The notes under the pieces were generated by a model. That model saw only the letters and a list, made by a program, of their open reading frames with translations, was not told where the DNA came from and did no database searches. The translations under genes were made by a program, and so were the position numbers. 64,000 nucleotides of DNA from Sanderia malayensis (lineage: Eukaryota > Cnidaria > Scyphozoa > Semaeostomeae > Pelagiidae), in contig RQOL01000807.1 in assembly GCA_013076295.1 (NCBI GenBank), positions 83,416-147,415 of the forward strand, written 5' to 3'. Positions 34,463 to 47,238 of the stretch are shown in pieces; the stretch's first letter is position 1; each line of letters starts with the position of its first letter.

Positions 34463-35969
34463 TTATTTGATGTTGGATGAAAGGTAGGCACTGAATAATA
34501 ACAATAAATAATTACCGTAATAAACAATAAAAATGTTTTTACTGAAAGTTAGGGTGGGCCAAAGTGGTGGGCCAAAAGGGGTAGGCCATGTTTTGTTCAA
34601 ACCCGTTTTTGAATGCCTGTGGGTTTGTAAGTTGAGAAGTTCACCAGTCCTATGCTGCTGTAATTGTCCTATGCTCTGCACATGCGATGTATTCATCAAC
34701 AAACTGAGTTACAATATCATTGTGGACAGGACCATACTTCGGTGCATCTTTCACCCAAAACAAAGCATGACTATGTGGGGATCCACGTTGTTGAAATTCA
34801 ACCCTGTAAAAGTAGTCTACCACCTCACCAACTGGCTGCTGATCACTTTTGATGAATTTGTAAATCATAGTTTGAACCAAATGCTCAAAGTTTCTGGCAC
34901 AGCTAACAGGACCTTTTTAAATAAGTTCACCTTTTTCTGCCATGGCATTGTGTTAATTTCTTCATCAGTGTAAGACTGGTTGTGAACAATACGCCTCAAT
35001 ATTTTCAGTGTAACCACCTAGTTTCTGCTGCAGATAATGAGGCAAAACATGTAGGGTAACAAAGTTGTCTGATCATAGCAAAAAGATCCTTTTGGCATTT
35101 TTGAAAATATGGAAGACAACCTCTCAAATTTTGCAAGACTCGATGGCCTTCATCATTGTTTATGAGACTCTTAACATTCTTTCACCTTTTAATTCTCCTG
35201 CAGTATACTTCTTGCCATTGAATTTGGACTTTCCAAGTGAAAATTGAACAGTACCTTGAATTATTTGGATTTGCAATTTTTTGAGTTTGAAAAAAATATT
35301 TGGCACAGAACTTGCAACTCTCCTGTCTCTATTTCGGAACTCCCATTTGTAAATTGTGCTGTAATGAATTTTATCATTACGAGGTCTTGCCTGGCCACAG
35401 TAAACAGTCGGGAATCACAAGTATTCTGAATTGTTATCAAAAAATAAACCTAATGGTTTATTTTTTTCTCCAGGTACAAAATTTATAACATTATCAGCAA
35501 CTTGAGAAAGGCCTGGTTCTTGCAATAGGGTGACACTAACTCCAGATCGCTCTTCTTTTTCCTCTGTCCACTTGTCATCGTTGGTAGAAGTTGCTGAGGC
35601 ATTTTGAGTATATCCATTTGTATTTGCAATGTCACATAGTTTTATATCCCCAGCTCCATTGCGAAATTCCCACCAATCTGTAATATTGATTTCTGTAACT
35701 AAATTATCTATCCAGTTGCTGTCAATATTTATACCTTCATCCCTGAACAATGTGCTATTCTCGGTAAGGTAGGAAGCTGCTTGTAAAAGTTTGTTTGGTC
35801 TGACATTTCCATATGTATAATAATGTCCAAATGAAAGCTTTCTTTTCAGCTTTACCCGTATTGTTTCTGATTCAGATAACAATCTAGGCAGTTTATTAAC
35901 ACTGCTGGAGACATCTGCTGGTACATTAACTATGCTTCCATTTATGCTGAGTTGACAGCCTCTGATCAA
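34463..35969 (-). pseudogene. Helitron Rep (HUH) fragment, second lineage
   Basis: 35969-35415 encodes the region upstream of Rep in Helitrons (INGSIVNVPADV, KLPRLLSESETIRVKLKRKL, NVRPNKLLQAASYL, SGVSVTLLQEPGL, VINFVPGEKNKPLGLF). It continues through 35400-35000 with shifts ([50 protein letters not shown]) and ends with the HUH motif region at 34800-34700: DYFYRVEFQQRGSPHSHALF. HUH nucleases nick DNA for rolling-circle transposition. No helicase part follows; several frame breaks. Sequence and layout differ from the Helitron at 52.6 kb, so it is a separate family. Confidence 0.8.
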
Positions 35970-36234
35970 ATTGCCTCAGATCAAATTGCAAAATATCTCT
36001 TTCATTTTTGATACGGGGTTAGACCTCAGAGCCTCTAATGGGACAAATGTTCAGTACGTAGGATGGGTAAAGATTGACTTTGTTATGAATTGATTATATT
36101 AACATTATTATCATTATCATTATGTATGATGAGCATCACAATGCATTAGGCAATATAAGCACTGTTGACAGACACTGCGCATACACACATCGTGTGATTA
36201 GCTTATACCTTTACTAGCCGGGGGCGCTCACGTG

Positions 36235-36720
36235 CGCTCGCTTCCCGGAGGGGGCACTTGAAAAAACTTAATGTGGTTGGCGCACTTCGTACGCTGCATT
36301 CGCTCATGCTCGTGCCCCTCTCAACCCCACTTCCAATTGGTTAGCTCGCTGCGCTCGCCTGTCTATCTATTATCAAGAAACATTGACTGATAGGGCGCAC
36401 TTCGTGCGCTGCATTCACTTCACTCATGCCTCTTTCAACCCAACATACAATGGGTTAGCTCGCTGCGCTCACCTGTCTATCTATTACCAAGAAACATTAG
36501 CTGCTACGGCGCACTTCGTGCACTGCATTCGCTTCGCTCCTGCCTCTTTCAACCCCACGTACAATGGGTCAGCTCGTTGCGCTCGCCTGTCTATCTATTA
36601 CCAAGAAACATTAACTGATAGGGCGCACTTCGTGCGCTGCATTCGCTTACGCTCATGCCTCTGCCTACTCCTCTTGCAACAGTTTGGCTTGCTTCGCTCG
36701 CCTGATAACCCCTTATCATA
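36235..36720 (+). repeat. 114-bp tandem repeat, left array (about four copies)
   Basis: Units carry GCGCACTTCGTGCGC, CATTCGCTTCGCTCATGC and TTAGCTCGCTGCGCTCGCC, spaced 114 bp. The orientation is opposite to the arrays at 47.2 and 59.2 kb. The reading frame from 36383 stays open for 112 codons with the 38-residue period. Confidence 0.92.
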
Positions 36721-36726
36721 ATTTGT

Positions 36727-37457
36727 TTATTAAAACTTTGGGCTTGTTTACATTAGGCCTAAGCGCCGTAAGCATGCCAAAGCAACAATGGCGGTCGTCT
36801 ACTACCTAAACAACCACTATCTCACTCACAAAGCTACCACCTGTGTTCTCAATTGTTTCCTGTAATTTTCCAGAGGTCTCTCAAACAATTAGCAAGTCTT
36901 TACAAAGATAATTCAGGTCGTAAAACATTTTGAAAGGCACCAAGTTATCCTTTGTGTTCAACACAAAAACACGTGTCTTCTCCAAAAGTACCTGCTGTTC
37001 AACCCGAGGGCAAATTTGCATGATAACGAAATACGCGTGACTGTTCACGTGAAGTCGCAAAAGAGCTAATCAAATTGCAGCAAAAGGCGAAACGGGTCAC
37101 ATGAACAGCGAATACTCTGTTCGAAAATGGAGTCCGGGACTCAAATTTGGAAGTTTCACCAGTGTAATTCGTAGTTTTTTCGTGATAGCACAATTAGCAG
37201 AATAATTTAAGGAATAATTGAAAATTTCAGAAGAAAATCGAAAAACAAAATCCATTAGCCTGGTTAAATTAATAAAGTAAACATTCAGTGTGAATTTCAT
37301 TGCCATATATCCACATACAAAAAAGCCTTTGTGATTACACCGTTCGCCGTTTCGGCCCATTGTTTTTGGGCGTTCGACCTATTGTTTCGGGTCGAATCAA
37401 TTGTTTTTGGCAAGGAAAATGCATCATCACGTGACTCCGTAGAATATATATATTAGA
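36727..37457 (+). repeat. Large inverted repeat, left arm
   Basis: Begins AACTTTGGGCTTGTTT and ends ATATATATATTAGAT. Recognisable landmarks shared with the right arm include GGCCTAAGCG, GTGTCTTCTCCAAAAGTACC, CGAAACGGGTCAC, GCCGTTTCGGCCCATTG and GTGACTCCG. The arms differ by many substitutions and indels. Confidence 0.88.
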
Positions 37458-37569
37458 TTATACTCTGTAACCTGTGATTCTACCTTATTCTTTCTTCAAT
37501 GATTTATACGGGACCAGAATATCTCTCGATTATCTCGATTATCTCCTGTGAGTTCTAACAGACTTTGCC

Positions 37570-40118
37570 ATGGCATCTGATGATACTCATCACAATATCG
37601 TTGTTCCATTTCTTGTCATATCAACTAGACTTGATAACCCTATAGTTGGCTATAATGTCATTGAAGAGACAATAAAGGGCTGTATTTTGGATTGCTCAAA
37701 TACACCCACCGCAAACGTTCTGAACAGTGTGACAGCAACATTTTGTGAAGCTAATGTAGAGAACATTCTCTCTTTCAACGACTTTGTCTATGAAAATGCC
37801 ATTAACAATGAAGACTTATGTTACTTGAAAACAAGTAAGAAGGCCCAGCTCATCCCAAAAGGAGAATCAGTCACTGTTTGCTGTCGAGCCAATGTTGGAG
37901 TAATAAGGAACAAGACCCTGTGTTTTTTGAACCAGATTTATCAATCTCCGTTTCCAGCTGTCTGGAGCTAGCTCATACTTTACTGGTTTTACCGAAAGGA
38001 AAGTCACCACATGTCCCAATTCAAATCAATAATCCGTCAAAGCATGATATTTTTCTGAAAAAGTCTAACAATACTAGGCACACTACAGCTTGTTATATCA
38101 GTTACTCCACTTGAGGTTAAATGTCATGAAATTACAGAAGAAGCTGCAGCAATCCAAAACATGGCTGTGCATTCTAAAAGTGATACCAAACAAACAAGTT
38201 CTACAAGCAGCAGGTACGACATAAGCAAACTTGATTTAATTGATTTGACTCCTGCACAATGTAGCCGTGCAACTCAAATGTTGAATGAAGAAGCTGAGAC
38301 TTGATACAAACGATAATGATATAGGAAGTATCGATTATCTTCCCTTAAAACTAATATTAAATGATCCAAAGCCAGTGCATAAGTCATATAATTCCATCCC
38401 ACGTCCACTGTTCCCAGAAGTTAAACTACACATTGAAGATTTGCTCAACAAGGATGGAATAAGGAGTCTCGTTCAGCATACTCAAGCCCAGTTGTATGTG
38501 TTCACAAAAAGGACGGAGATTTACGACTGTGTATTGATTTTCGTGAATTGAACAGAAGGACAGTCACTGATCGCCACCCTTTACCACACGTGCAAACAAC
38601 TCTCGAAAGTCTAGGTGGTAACTCTTGGTTTAGCCTGCTTGACAGAGGGAAAGCCTACCATCAGGGATATATGGAACCATCATCCCAGCATCTAACAGCA
38701 TTTGTGATGCCGTGGGGTTTATATGAATGTGTTCACAGCCCGTTTGCATTAAAAAATGCACCAGGCGAATACCACAGGTTTATAGAGGGATGTTTAGGCG
38801 AATTGAGAGACACGATTTGTATGCTGTACCTGGATGACGTCATCTGCTTTTCAAAGACGTTGGAAGACCATCTTGACCATTTATGTAAGGTATTTCGACA
38901 ACTCCGACAACATGGCATTAAGCTGAAACCCAGGAAGTGTAAGCTGCTTAAATGTGAAGTTAGCTGCCTTGGGAGGATTGTCTCCACGGATGGATACTGT
39001 TTAGATCCAGTTAGAATTGAGTCAGTGAGTGCCATTGCAAGAACCACACCCAAAAGAGTTGGCGGTGTGTGTAAGCTTCTAGGACTGTTAGGCTATTTGA
39101 GGCGCTACATCAAAGACTTCGCACGAATAGCAAGACCACTCTTTCAATTGTTGAATGCTGCAAAGGCAACAGATACAACGAAAACAAACAACAGAGGCCA
39201 ACTTACATGAAAAACACAAATCACTTGGACCTCAATACAATCAGCTCTTGAACACCTCATTACGTACCTCACGACGCCACCCATTCTTGCATATCCAGAT
39301 TATACAAAGCCTTTTATATTACATACTGATGCGTCAGAGCAGGGTCTTGGTGCTGTTCTGTATCAAACAAAATGGGGTCATGAGAGTCATTGGTTATGGT
39401 TCCAGGACCTTGAAAAAAGCTGAGCCTAATTACAATCTACATGCTGGAAAACTTGAATTTCTTGCGTTGAAATGGACAATCTGTAAACATTAATGGGACT
39501 ATCTCCACTATGCCACTTCATTCACAGCATACACAGATAACAATCAACTGACGTGTGTCCTCACCACAGCAAACTGAATGCGACAACACATCGCTGGGTT
39601 GCTGAACTTGCTGATTTTAAGTTTGTCATGAAATACAGACCGGGAAAGGCCAACATGGACACTGATGCCCTGTCCCGCATCCCGGTTGAAAGCTTCATGA
39701 CCGGAACAACAACCAAGGGTACGGAAATAACAACACAAGATATTATTGAATGTGCTACGAACGCATCACTCACAAAACCAGGCCCAAAATACTCATGGAT
39801 TACAGCATTGACTTATGATTCAGATCAGGTCAAAGATTTGAACTTCCATCAAATCAGTATAAGTGATTTTCAAGAAGCGCAAAACCATCCACTGAGTAAC
39901 AGAATACAAAAGTCTTGGATGATTTCCATCAAAGGAGGAGAGAGATGATGAGCCTCATGATGTAAAGTTACTGATGCGAGAGTCAAACAATTTACACGTT
40001 AAAAAGGGTATCCGGAAACGGAAGAAAGGACCATATAATCAATTAGTTCCACCAAGGAAATTTCATTCCTTTGTTTTGTCATGAATTTCATGAAGAGATG
40101 GGTCACGTAAAACTAAAC
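37570..40118 (+). pseudogene. Ty3/gypsy pol fragment (linker, RT, RNase H, start of integrase)
   Basis: From the ATG at 37570 the frame covers the region just before reverse transcriptase (PFLVISTRLDNPIVGYNVIE; KGESVTVCCRANVG). After shifts, RT runs from about 38300 to 39150 with YLDDVICFSK near 38830. RNase H follows with LHTDASEQGLGAVLYQ near 39320 and YRPGKANMDTDALSRIP near 39640. The first part of the integrase zinc-binding region (LMRESNNLHVKKGI) ends at about 40118 where homology stops. Gag and the protease core are missing. At least four frame breaks or stops, for example near 39210 and 39490. Coding order and the YLDD and DALSR motifs are typical of Ty3/gypsy. Confidence 0.85.
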
Positions 40119-40120
40119 AA

Positions 40121-40408
40121 ATGATTGAAAATGAATTCGGAGATCAGATTTGTTTTGTACAGATGACGTACCATGAAGCAGAGATAGTAATCAGCAAGAG
40201 AGCACTATCAAATACAAGTTTAAGCAGCTTTGTCAAAAGTAACAATACCTTCATCTTGAAAGAACCTGCTAATATTTTACGTAAAGATATTTTCAACCTG
40301 ATTGAAAATGCCCCAGAATTAAACTGGCCACCGACAGTTGAAGACCTAAATTCTGAACAGTGTCAACCCCCAGAAGCGGCTAAGGAGTTTTTGCTTAATT
40401 TATTGTGA
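40121..40408 (+). other. 95-codon reading frame, unrecognised
   Basis: The frame encodes an acidic-ended protein piece with LNWPPTVEDLNSEQCQPPEA near its C-terminus. It follows the break in the gypsy integrase with no spacer, so it marks a deletion or a second insertion. I have an impression of similar WPP..DL..PPE strings in multicopy cnidarian genes but cannot name them. Confidence 0.35.
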
Positions 40409-42170
40409 TGAAGTAAAAGGTTATGTTTCATCATTTGAGCAAGATATGGTCCCGGGGAAGTTTATGACAGCCAAACATACGCTAAATAGGCACTGCTTTG
40501 CATAGTTTAACTAGGCAGAAACTAACCGGTGTGGTATCCGCCCATGATTACATCAAAATTTGACATTCTTATCTATGAATAAGAATATACATGGCAACAT
40601 TTAGTTTTTTCCCCGATAATAACGCAACAGTATTATGCAAGCAATTGAGCATTTATAAAGTCCTTGCTAAATGCTAACTAAAGAAATCCCTGAGAATTGA
40701 TTTCTCATGTCAAGTTATGCTTATGAGGTTGCAATGTATCTGCCATGCAAGGTCATACCTCTTTGAGCTTGGATCTGTAGCACATCCCGTTACATATCTC
40801 AGTCAAAATGACAGAGTCAATAGCTTGGATGTTGAGCTACAAAAAATGAATCCTTTCAAGGTGAAACGTTTTGATTGAAACAGAGTTTTAATTTGAAGGA
40901 CAAAATATATGCGAGTGTTACATGGCTATGGTGGTTGTAGTTGGTGGCAGTACATGAGAAGAACTTCACGTTTTAACACCTGACATAACATAATGTACTT
41001 ACATGACTTGTACGGCATTGTTGGGAGGGAGCTACCAGATATAAATAATGATATATAAAAGAATCATGTTATAGTAAGTTGGTTGATGCCCCAAGAGACG
41101 ATGTGTCGCACTGTATCTATGCTAAAAAGCCTTATTATTTTAGGTTCACACCTCATCACACACATAGGTTGCGCCTTTTAACTTGCAGATCTTGTTGTCC
41201 GATTTATGAATCATTGAAGTTTGAGGATTGAAGATTGAAGAAATTAAAAAATCAATTGTTTTATGTTTTTGGTTTTACGTTATTACTGCTTCATCACACA
41301 TGCCTATCTCGTTTTCTATGCAAGAGACTGGCCCACAATTCCAGATTGTGTCGATCACCATCAATACAATTATAGCAAAAATTGAGCATAACCCAAGTTC
41401 GCAAAATGAAAACTCAATTAATAGCACCACGCATGACGTCTTTAACTTGTTAAAGATTTCGTGCATTTTTTAAAGTACTGGACCTTCATGTGGACTATAG
41501 ATGATTTTGGGGTCAATCACCTTTGGTTTGAAATTTGCATCATTGTCATCATCATTGTCATCATTGTCATCAAATTTGCTTCAAGGGTGATGTTTTTTAC
41601 TTTCGTTTGCCAGGACACTTGTAGTCTGTTGTAATCGTTGTGACAGTAATTTGGCACTAGTTGTTTAGGTGTGGCCTATTGTTTTTTGTTTGTTTGTTGC
41701 TGTGCTCAGGCCCATCTTTGTTGTGTTGGCCATTTCGTACGAGTTTACATAAATTGTAAGTTGGTTTAAACTTATTATTAGTTCATTTATTTTGTTCAGT
41801 CATTAGCATATACATTATTTAATTTAATTTGTTTTCTGTAGCGAACCACATACGAGGATACACGTTAGCTATAAAAAGCCGCCATTGCTGTGTTTTTTAT
41901 TGTGTTGGCTCTGTTGGGCGTGTGTGTGTGCGTTCAGAACCTCTAGCAGCTCGTGGGCTACACATTGTTTTGAGGGTTATATGCAGTTTTTGTTTTTGTG
42001 CTTAATTGACAACAAGTTGCAGAATTCTTCATTTAACTATTTGAATTAAATTCAAACAATCAGATATATCAAAAACTACAAGTTATTTGTACAAATCGGT
42101 TTGATAGCAGCAATTACCTTAACGGATTATGAACATTAACATTCAACATAACATAGTTACCCACAATTGC
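40409..42170. other. No gene recognised; short (TCATTG)n-type repeat
   Basis: AT-rich sequence with a small TCATTGTCATCA repeat at about 41530-41572. Short frames only. Confidence 0.5.
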
Positions 42171-42174
42171 CAAA

Positions 42175-42369
42175 TTATCTACCTTGGTCAGTGAACACTT
42201 TTTCTGGTGCACCATGGTGGCAGAATAACCTTACCAAACACTTGGCTACCTCCTTTGCACTTTTCTCCGTAATTGGGAAGGCTTCCACATATTTCGTAAA
42301 ATAGTCAGTGCATGTAAACAGATACTTATTCCCTCGCTCTGTCATTTTTGTTAAATCATAGCCTAACAT
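42175..42369 (-). pseudogene. Retroelement integrase core fragment
   Basis: The frame reads GYDLTKMTERGNKYLFTCTD, FTKYVEAFP and GAPEKVFTDQGR, covering the first two acidic residues of the DDE core in a Ty3/gypsy-type integrase. It is antisense to the gypsy pol at 37.6-40.1 kb, so it belongs to another copy or was inverted. The rest of the gene is not found on either side. Confidence 0.75.
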
Positions 42370-43220
42370 TTCCCAAGGCTTTTAAACCTATTGAAAGTAT
42401 TATAAATTTAAACTTGCAAATAATGTCATACTTTATAGCTGTCAGGATGAGGATCACATAAAGCAACTATTGTGTAACATGTTTAGGGCTATTTATTTGG
42501 ATGAAATCATGATAGCGTTTAATTAATCCTTGACTACTCAAGAACAATTAATTGAGGAATATTTTGGTCCGTTGCTATTGTCTGATTCTATATCTAGTAA
42601 AGCACTTGACGCAACTACAAGAAATGCAAGCATATTCACATCCTGTTATGCATTCCAACTCTCATCAACATGGTCTAACAGCTTTCCACTCCTGTGACAA
42701 TTCTGATACTAGCTTCGCTGAGAATTTAAATGTTGGTTAATCCAGAAAATAAGCAATGTTTGTACATTACTAAGAATTGCCTTATTGCGTGGCTGCCAAT
42801 ATATTGTATCTACCTGCCAAGTCGGATAAAAGCTGCCATACACAGCTCATCAAGATACCAGTGAGACCTGGGGGCCCATTAGAGCCGTCACCAATCAGTC
42901 TCGTGTGGCTCCCTTTGATGAACGGCGCACATACACAGAGAGTTATATTACACTAAACCATAAGGCATATATCTCTGCCGTAAGCAGGCTATCCAATCAT
43001 CATTCGCTAGAGCTCATACCAATAGCACAATTTTTTGGAGTGTGCGTTATATTATTTCGATTGATTATTTATCATTACACATTGAATTTGGAAGTCCCTA
43101 GTTCAGTTGCAGTGCAGGCTACGTTGCAAAGACCAGAGACGGCCGCCAGAGTCAAAAGCACACAACTCGAAAGACAATTGGGTGAGCCGGTTTTTACTGT
43201 ATTATTTGTATTTTAACCAA
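42370..43220. other. No gene; probable 5' region of the DIRS-like element
   Basis: The last ~350 bp before the gag start are less AT-rich and probably form the DIRS leader or terminal repeat. The rest holds nothing recognisable. Confidence 0.35.
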
Positions 43221-45462
43221 ATGGCCACGGAATGTCAACAAGCTCCAGAAGGGTTGGTGTCAAATGCCCGCATTGAGTCTTTAGAAAGCCTGATTTCCAG
43301 TATCCATGACACCTTCCAATCTATGGTCACAGCTCACAAGGAGGCATCAGGATCTCCCTCTCCTGATACGTCTTCTACCCCCTATCAACCGGGAGGCCAG
43401 GCAGCCATTCCTGTCGCCCCAAGTATTTTAAGAGGAAACAACTCAAATCGATCAGTGTCCCCAGCAAGTCCTCTCAATCCACCAGTCGCCTGATCATTTG
43501 CTCAGCCGACATCAGGTCCCACGTGGTTAGAAAACATTGCTACGCTGTCCTCTGATGTTTTGAACAGTGCCCCTCATCAGTTGTTCTTTCTCCCATCAAT
43601 GCAAGTCTGCAGAATCCAACAATCGGCCCATGGCCCCCTGGCACATGTGGAATCGACATATTTATTTGCTTTACCTATTGCTATGTTTATTCATGGTATG
43701 ACTTCCTTTGCCATTCTTCTCACCCTGATGTGCTTAGTGGCCCCCACACAGCTGCACGCAATTGTGGGTCTGCTTTAAAACAACAAGAGGTGTTTGATGC
43801 TTTCATTGCAGAAGAGATTTCTCAAGGCACTATGGCGGGTCCATTTATTGCACCCGCTGGCATTCCTTGATTACCAGTCGATTCAGGGTGATCCCCAAGT
43901 CTATGCCTGGCAAATGGCGCTTAATCACAGACTTTTCCTTCCCACCTCAGCACAGTGTTAAAGATGGCATCCCGGACAGCAATGTGTGAGCATCATACAC
44001 AGGCATCCCAGACGCTGTTTCTAAAATCATACCATTCAGCAAGCGGGCAATAATGGCCAAATTTGACATAAGAAGGGCGTACCGTTAACTTGCATGGCCC
44101 CAACTATCATGGTAACGTCTGACGCTTCAGGTAGTAAAGGCTTTGCAGGAATTTTTGAAAAAGAGTGGTTTGCAGCAGCTTGGCTTCTTAGCCTTACCCC
44201 GTGAATATTGACATCAAAGAACTAATCCCCATTGTTTTAATGGCTTGCCTTTGGGGAAACTCTTGGCATCGTAAGAGAGTAGGATTTCGATGTGACAATA
44301 TGGTGGTGGTGCAATGTATGCAACAGGGAAGGTGCAAAGAATGGCATGTGGCCTACCTGTTGCGGAAACTCTCATTTCTTGCTATTACAAAAAATTTTAT
44401 GTTCACCTCGGTACATATACCGGGGAGCAATAATGTCGCAGCTGATGCTCTCTCTCGCTTCAATTTTCAGACGTTTCTAACGAGCATGCCAGACGCAAAC
44501 CGAGTTCTGTAGGTCATCCCCGAAGGTTATCTGAACAGGTTGTTTTTTCCGCCTTGGATCAAGGTTGGCAACATTTAATGGCAAACTCTCTCTCAACTAA
44601 TACCCAGAAGACATACGCATCTGTGCAAAAACAACTTGTTAGATTTTGTGAGAGGCACGGATGCCTTAACGACGAAGGTCCTCCTTTCCTGATTTTTTAG
44701 TTAATACTTCTTCGTTTTATTTCGAGCCTTAGCACAACCTGTAAAGCCTCGTCAATCAAGGTGTACTTATCGGTCATTCGGGCACTCCAGCTACATCATG
44801 GGTTTGATGACCTATTGTTCGGTAATATGTGGCTTCCCATGGCCATTCGCGGACCGCGGCCCTACACGAAACCGCCAAACACAAAATGCAGATCACTTCT
44901 TTTTGTTCTCCACATAATTACCCTTCATGTTTTGGGCAGCATGTCTCACAGCTTTTTTCAGTTTTTTATGTGCCTTGGAAATTACCGTACCCCCAAGGGA
45001 TTTATCGAGGGTAGGCATCTAATTGTGAGCGATATCTCCATCAATAAGAATCCAGTTCCTGAGCGGGTTTTTATAAAACCAAAATTCTTCAAGACCGACC
45101 AGTGTAGGTGAGGCTGTACGTACTTTTATCTACTACCGGTTCTCCTCTTTGTCAGGTTTTGGACCTGATGCATTATCTCCATCGTCGCGAGAACTCAGTG
45201 GGTCCTTTTCTTCACTTGGACAAATGGTGACCCCTTGACCAAACGAACTATGAATGCCAAGTTGCAATTTCAAGACGAAGACATTTTCATCACACATTTT
45301 GCGTGTAGGGGCTGCAACAACCGCAGCCCCTGTTGGCTTGCCGGACTTCAAGCCTTAGGCCGCTGGACGAGCAGTGCTTCCAAAGTTTATACCAAATCAC
45401 CGCAAAGCCAGCTGATTAAAGCATTGTGTGTGCTTTCACAGGGACTCAATGAATCGAATTAA
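43221..45462 (+). pseudogene. DIRS-like tyrosine-recombinase retroelement, internally deleted
   Basis: A gag-like frame starts MATECQQAPEGLVSNARIES at 43221. RT begins near 43800 (EISQGTMAGPFIAPAG; MPGKWRLITDFSFP; AKFDIRRAYR) but stops near 44090, before the catalytic DD. RNase H follows directly (TSDASGSKGFAGIFEKEW; IKELIPIVLMACLWG; DNMVVVQC; SNNVAADALSRF to 44512). The last part is a tyrosine recombinase: HILRVGAATTAAPVGLPDF near 45290, then after a shift ALGRWTSSASKVYTKSP holding the likely nucleophile Tyr. These enzymes integrate circular DNA copies instead of using a DDE integrase. Several stops and the missing RT core show it is dead. Confidence 0.78.
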
Positions 45463-46058
45463 CACTAGCATTCACAAAGACTATCAAGGTTGTTCATCCA
45501 TTATTATTATCCTTATTTTCGGTTCCTATTTTTAACTTGTTTTTTGTGGCTTACAATGTTTTTTGTTTGTTTGTCACCTTATTTTAATTCGAAAATACCC
45601 TAGCTTCAAAATTTACAAAAATTATGAAACTAATTTAGTTCAAATATTTATATACTAAAAATTTACACAATACATAAACCATAGTGACAATGAAATGTTA
45701 CTAATATAATTTTTTTTATATTGACTTTGCACTCTGCAGCAAATAAGATTCATTTAGATAACTGTTATATGTCCTATACTTTGTTAACAACATGTATCAA
45801 ACTGACATACATTACAGTTGCATCTAATTCCGTGCCAGGTTTTCATCAGATGCTTAACGCCCCCTTTACATGAGACCGGTTCACTTTTGATCTGTATCAA
45901 AAGTGATACGGATAGGTTGCATTTACACGGAGCTGCACTACTTGTGTTGCTGATGGGCTTTCCATTTACACAAGTGCGGATTCGCATGAAATAGAGGTGA
46001 AAAAAAACGCAGTGAGGCTGAGAATCCAAACAAGAATATGCGCACAGCGCGACAGCGC
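45463..46058. other. No gene recognised
   Basis: AT-rich sequence between the DIRS remnant and the right inverted arm. Short frames only. Confidence 0.5.
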
Positions 46059-46814
46059 ATCTAATATATATATTCTGCGGAGTCACGTGGTGACGCACTT
46101 TCCCTGCCAAAAACAATAGATTCGACCCAAAACAATAGGTCGAACGCCCCAAAACAATGGGCCGAAACGGCGAACCGTGTGATCACAAAGGCTTTTTTGT
46201 ATGTGGGTGTATGGCAATGAAATTCACACTGAGTGTTTAGTTTATTAGTTTAACCAGGGTAATGGATTTTGTTTTTCGATTTTCTCCTGAATTTTTGAAT
46301 TATTCCATTAATTAATCTGCTAATTTGTGCTATCACGAAAAAACTACGGTTTACGCTGGCGAAACTTCCAAATTCGCGTCCCGAACTCCATTTTCAAACA
46401 GAGTGTTCGCTCTTCACGTGACCCGTTTCGCCTTTTCCTGCAATTTGATTGGCTCTTTTTGCGCGACCCACGTGGGTTGTCGATCAATTTTCGTTTTCCG
46501 CCCTCGGTTGCGGGCGACGCATGCGAATTTTTGGTCGTTTTTCGTTATTCGCCCTCGGTTGCAGCAGGTACTTTTGGAGAAGACGCGTGTTTTTGTTTTG
46601 CACACAAAGGGCGCCTTTCAAAGTGTTTTACGAGCTGAATTTTCTTTGTAAAGGGCTAATTGTTTCAAAGACCCTAGAGAGTTGCAGGAAACAATTGGGA
46701 ACACAGGTGATAGCTTTGTTTAGTATTTTGAGTTGAAATAGTTGTAGTTTTTGTAGTAGGCGTTGCTTCGGCATGCTTGCAACGCTTAGGCCCAATGAAA
46801 ACAAAGTCAAAGTT
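46059..46814 (-). repeat. Large inverted repeat, right arm
   Basis: Reverse-complement homologue of 36727-37457. Reading frames in the two arms that look alike (starting MCYHEKTT) follow from this homology and do not by themselves show a gene. Confidence 0.88.
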
Positions 46815-46867
46815 ATGAATTTTTCAGGCGCTATTTGCAGGATTTTCCCCATTTAAACTTTCCACAA

Positions 46868-47130
46868 GTGTTTGTATGTTTGTATAGTAGGTATAGTAGG
46901 TATAGTATGTTTTTATAGTAGGTATAGTAGGTATATTATTTTGTTATAGTAGGTATAGTATGTATAGTATCTTTTATAGTAGGTATAGTGTGTTTTTATA
47001 GTATGTATAGTAGGTATAGTATGTTGTTATAGTAGGTATAGTATGTATAGTATGTTTTTATCGTAGGTATAGTAGGTATAGTATGTAGGTATAGTATGAT
47101 TTTATAGTAGGTATAGTATGTTGGTATAGT
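46868..47130 (+). repeat. GTATA/GTAG-type minisatellite
   Basis: Irregular repetition of TAGTAGGTATAGTATG-like 9- to 16-bp motifs. Confidence 0.88.
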
Positions 47131-47238
47131 ATGTTTCTATGTATGTATGTATGTATGTATGTATGTATGTATGTATGTATGTATGTATGTATGTATGTAT
47201 GTATGTATGTATGTATGTAGGTATGTATGTATGCATGT
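47131..47238 (+). repeat. (GTAT)n microsatellite
   Basis: About 25 nearly perfect GTAT units, abutting the first 114-bp unit. The opposite strand reads as a Thr/His/Ile tetrapeptide repeat that is not a gene. Confidence 0.95.

Noticed and set aside
36999..37193. Minus-strand frame similar to a plus-strand frame at 46325
   Set aside because: The similarity follows from the large inverted arms. Neither frame is long or has known motifs.
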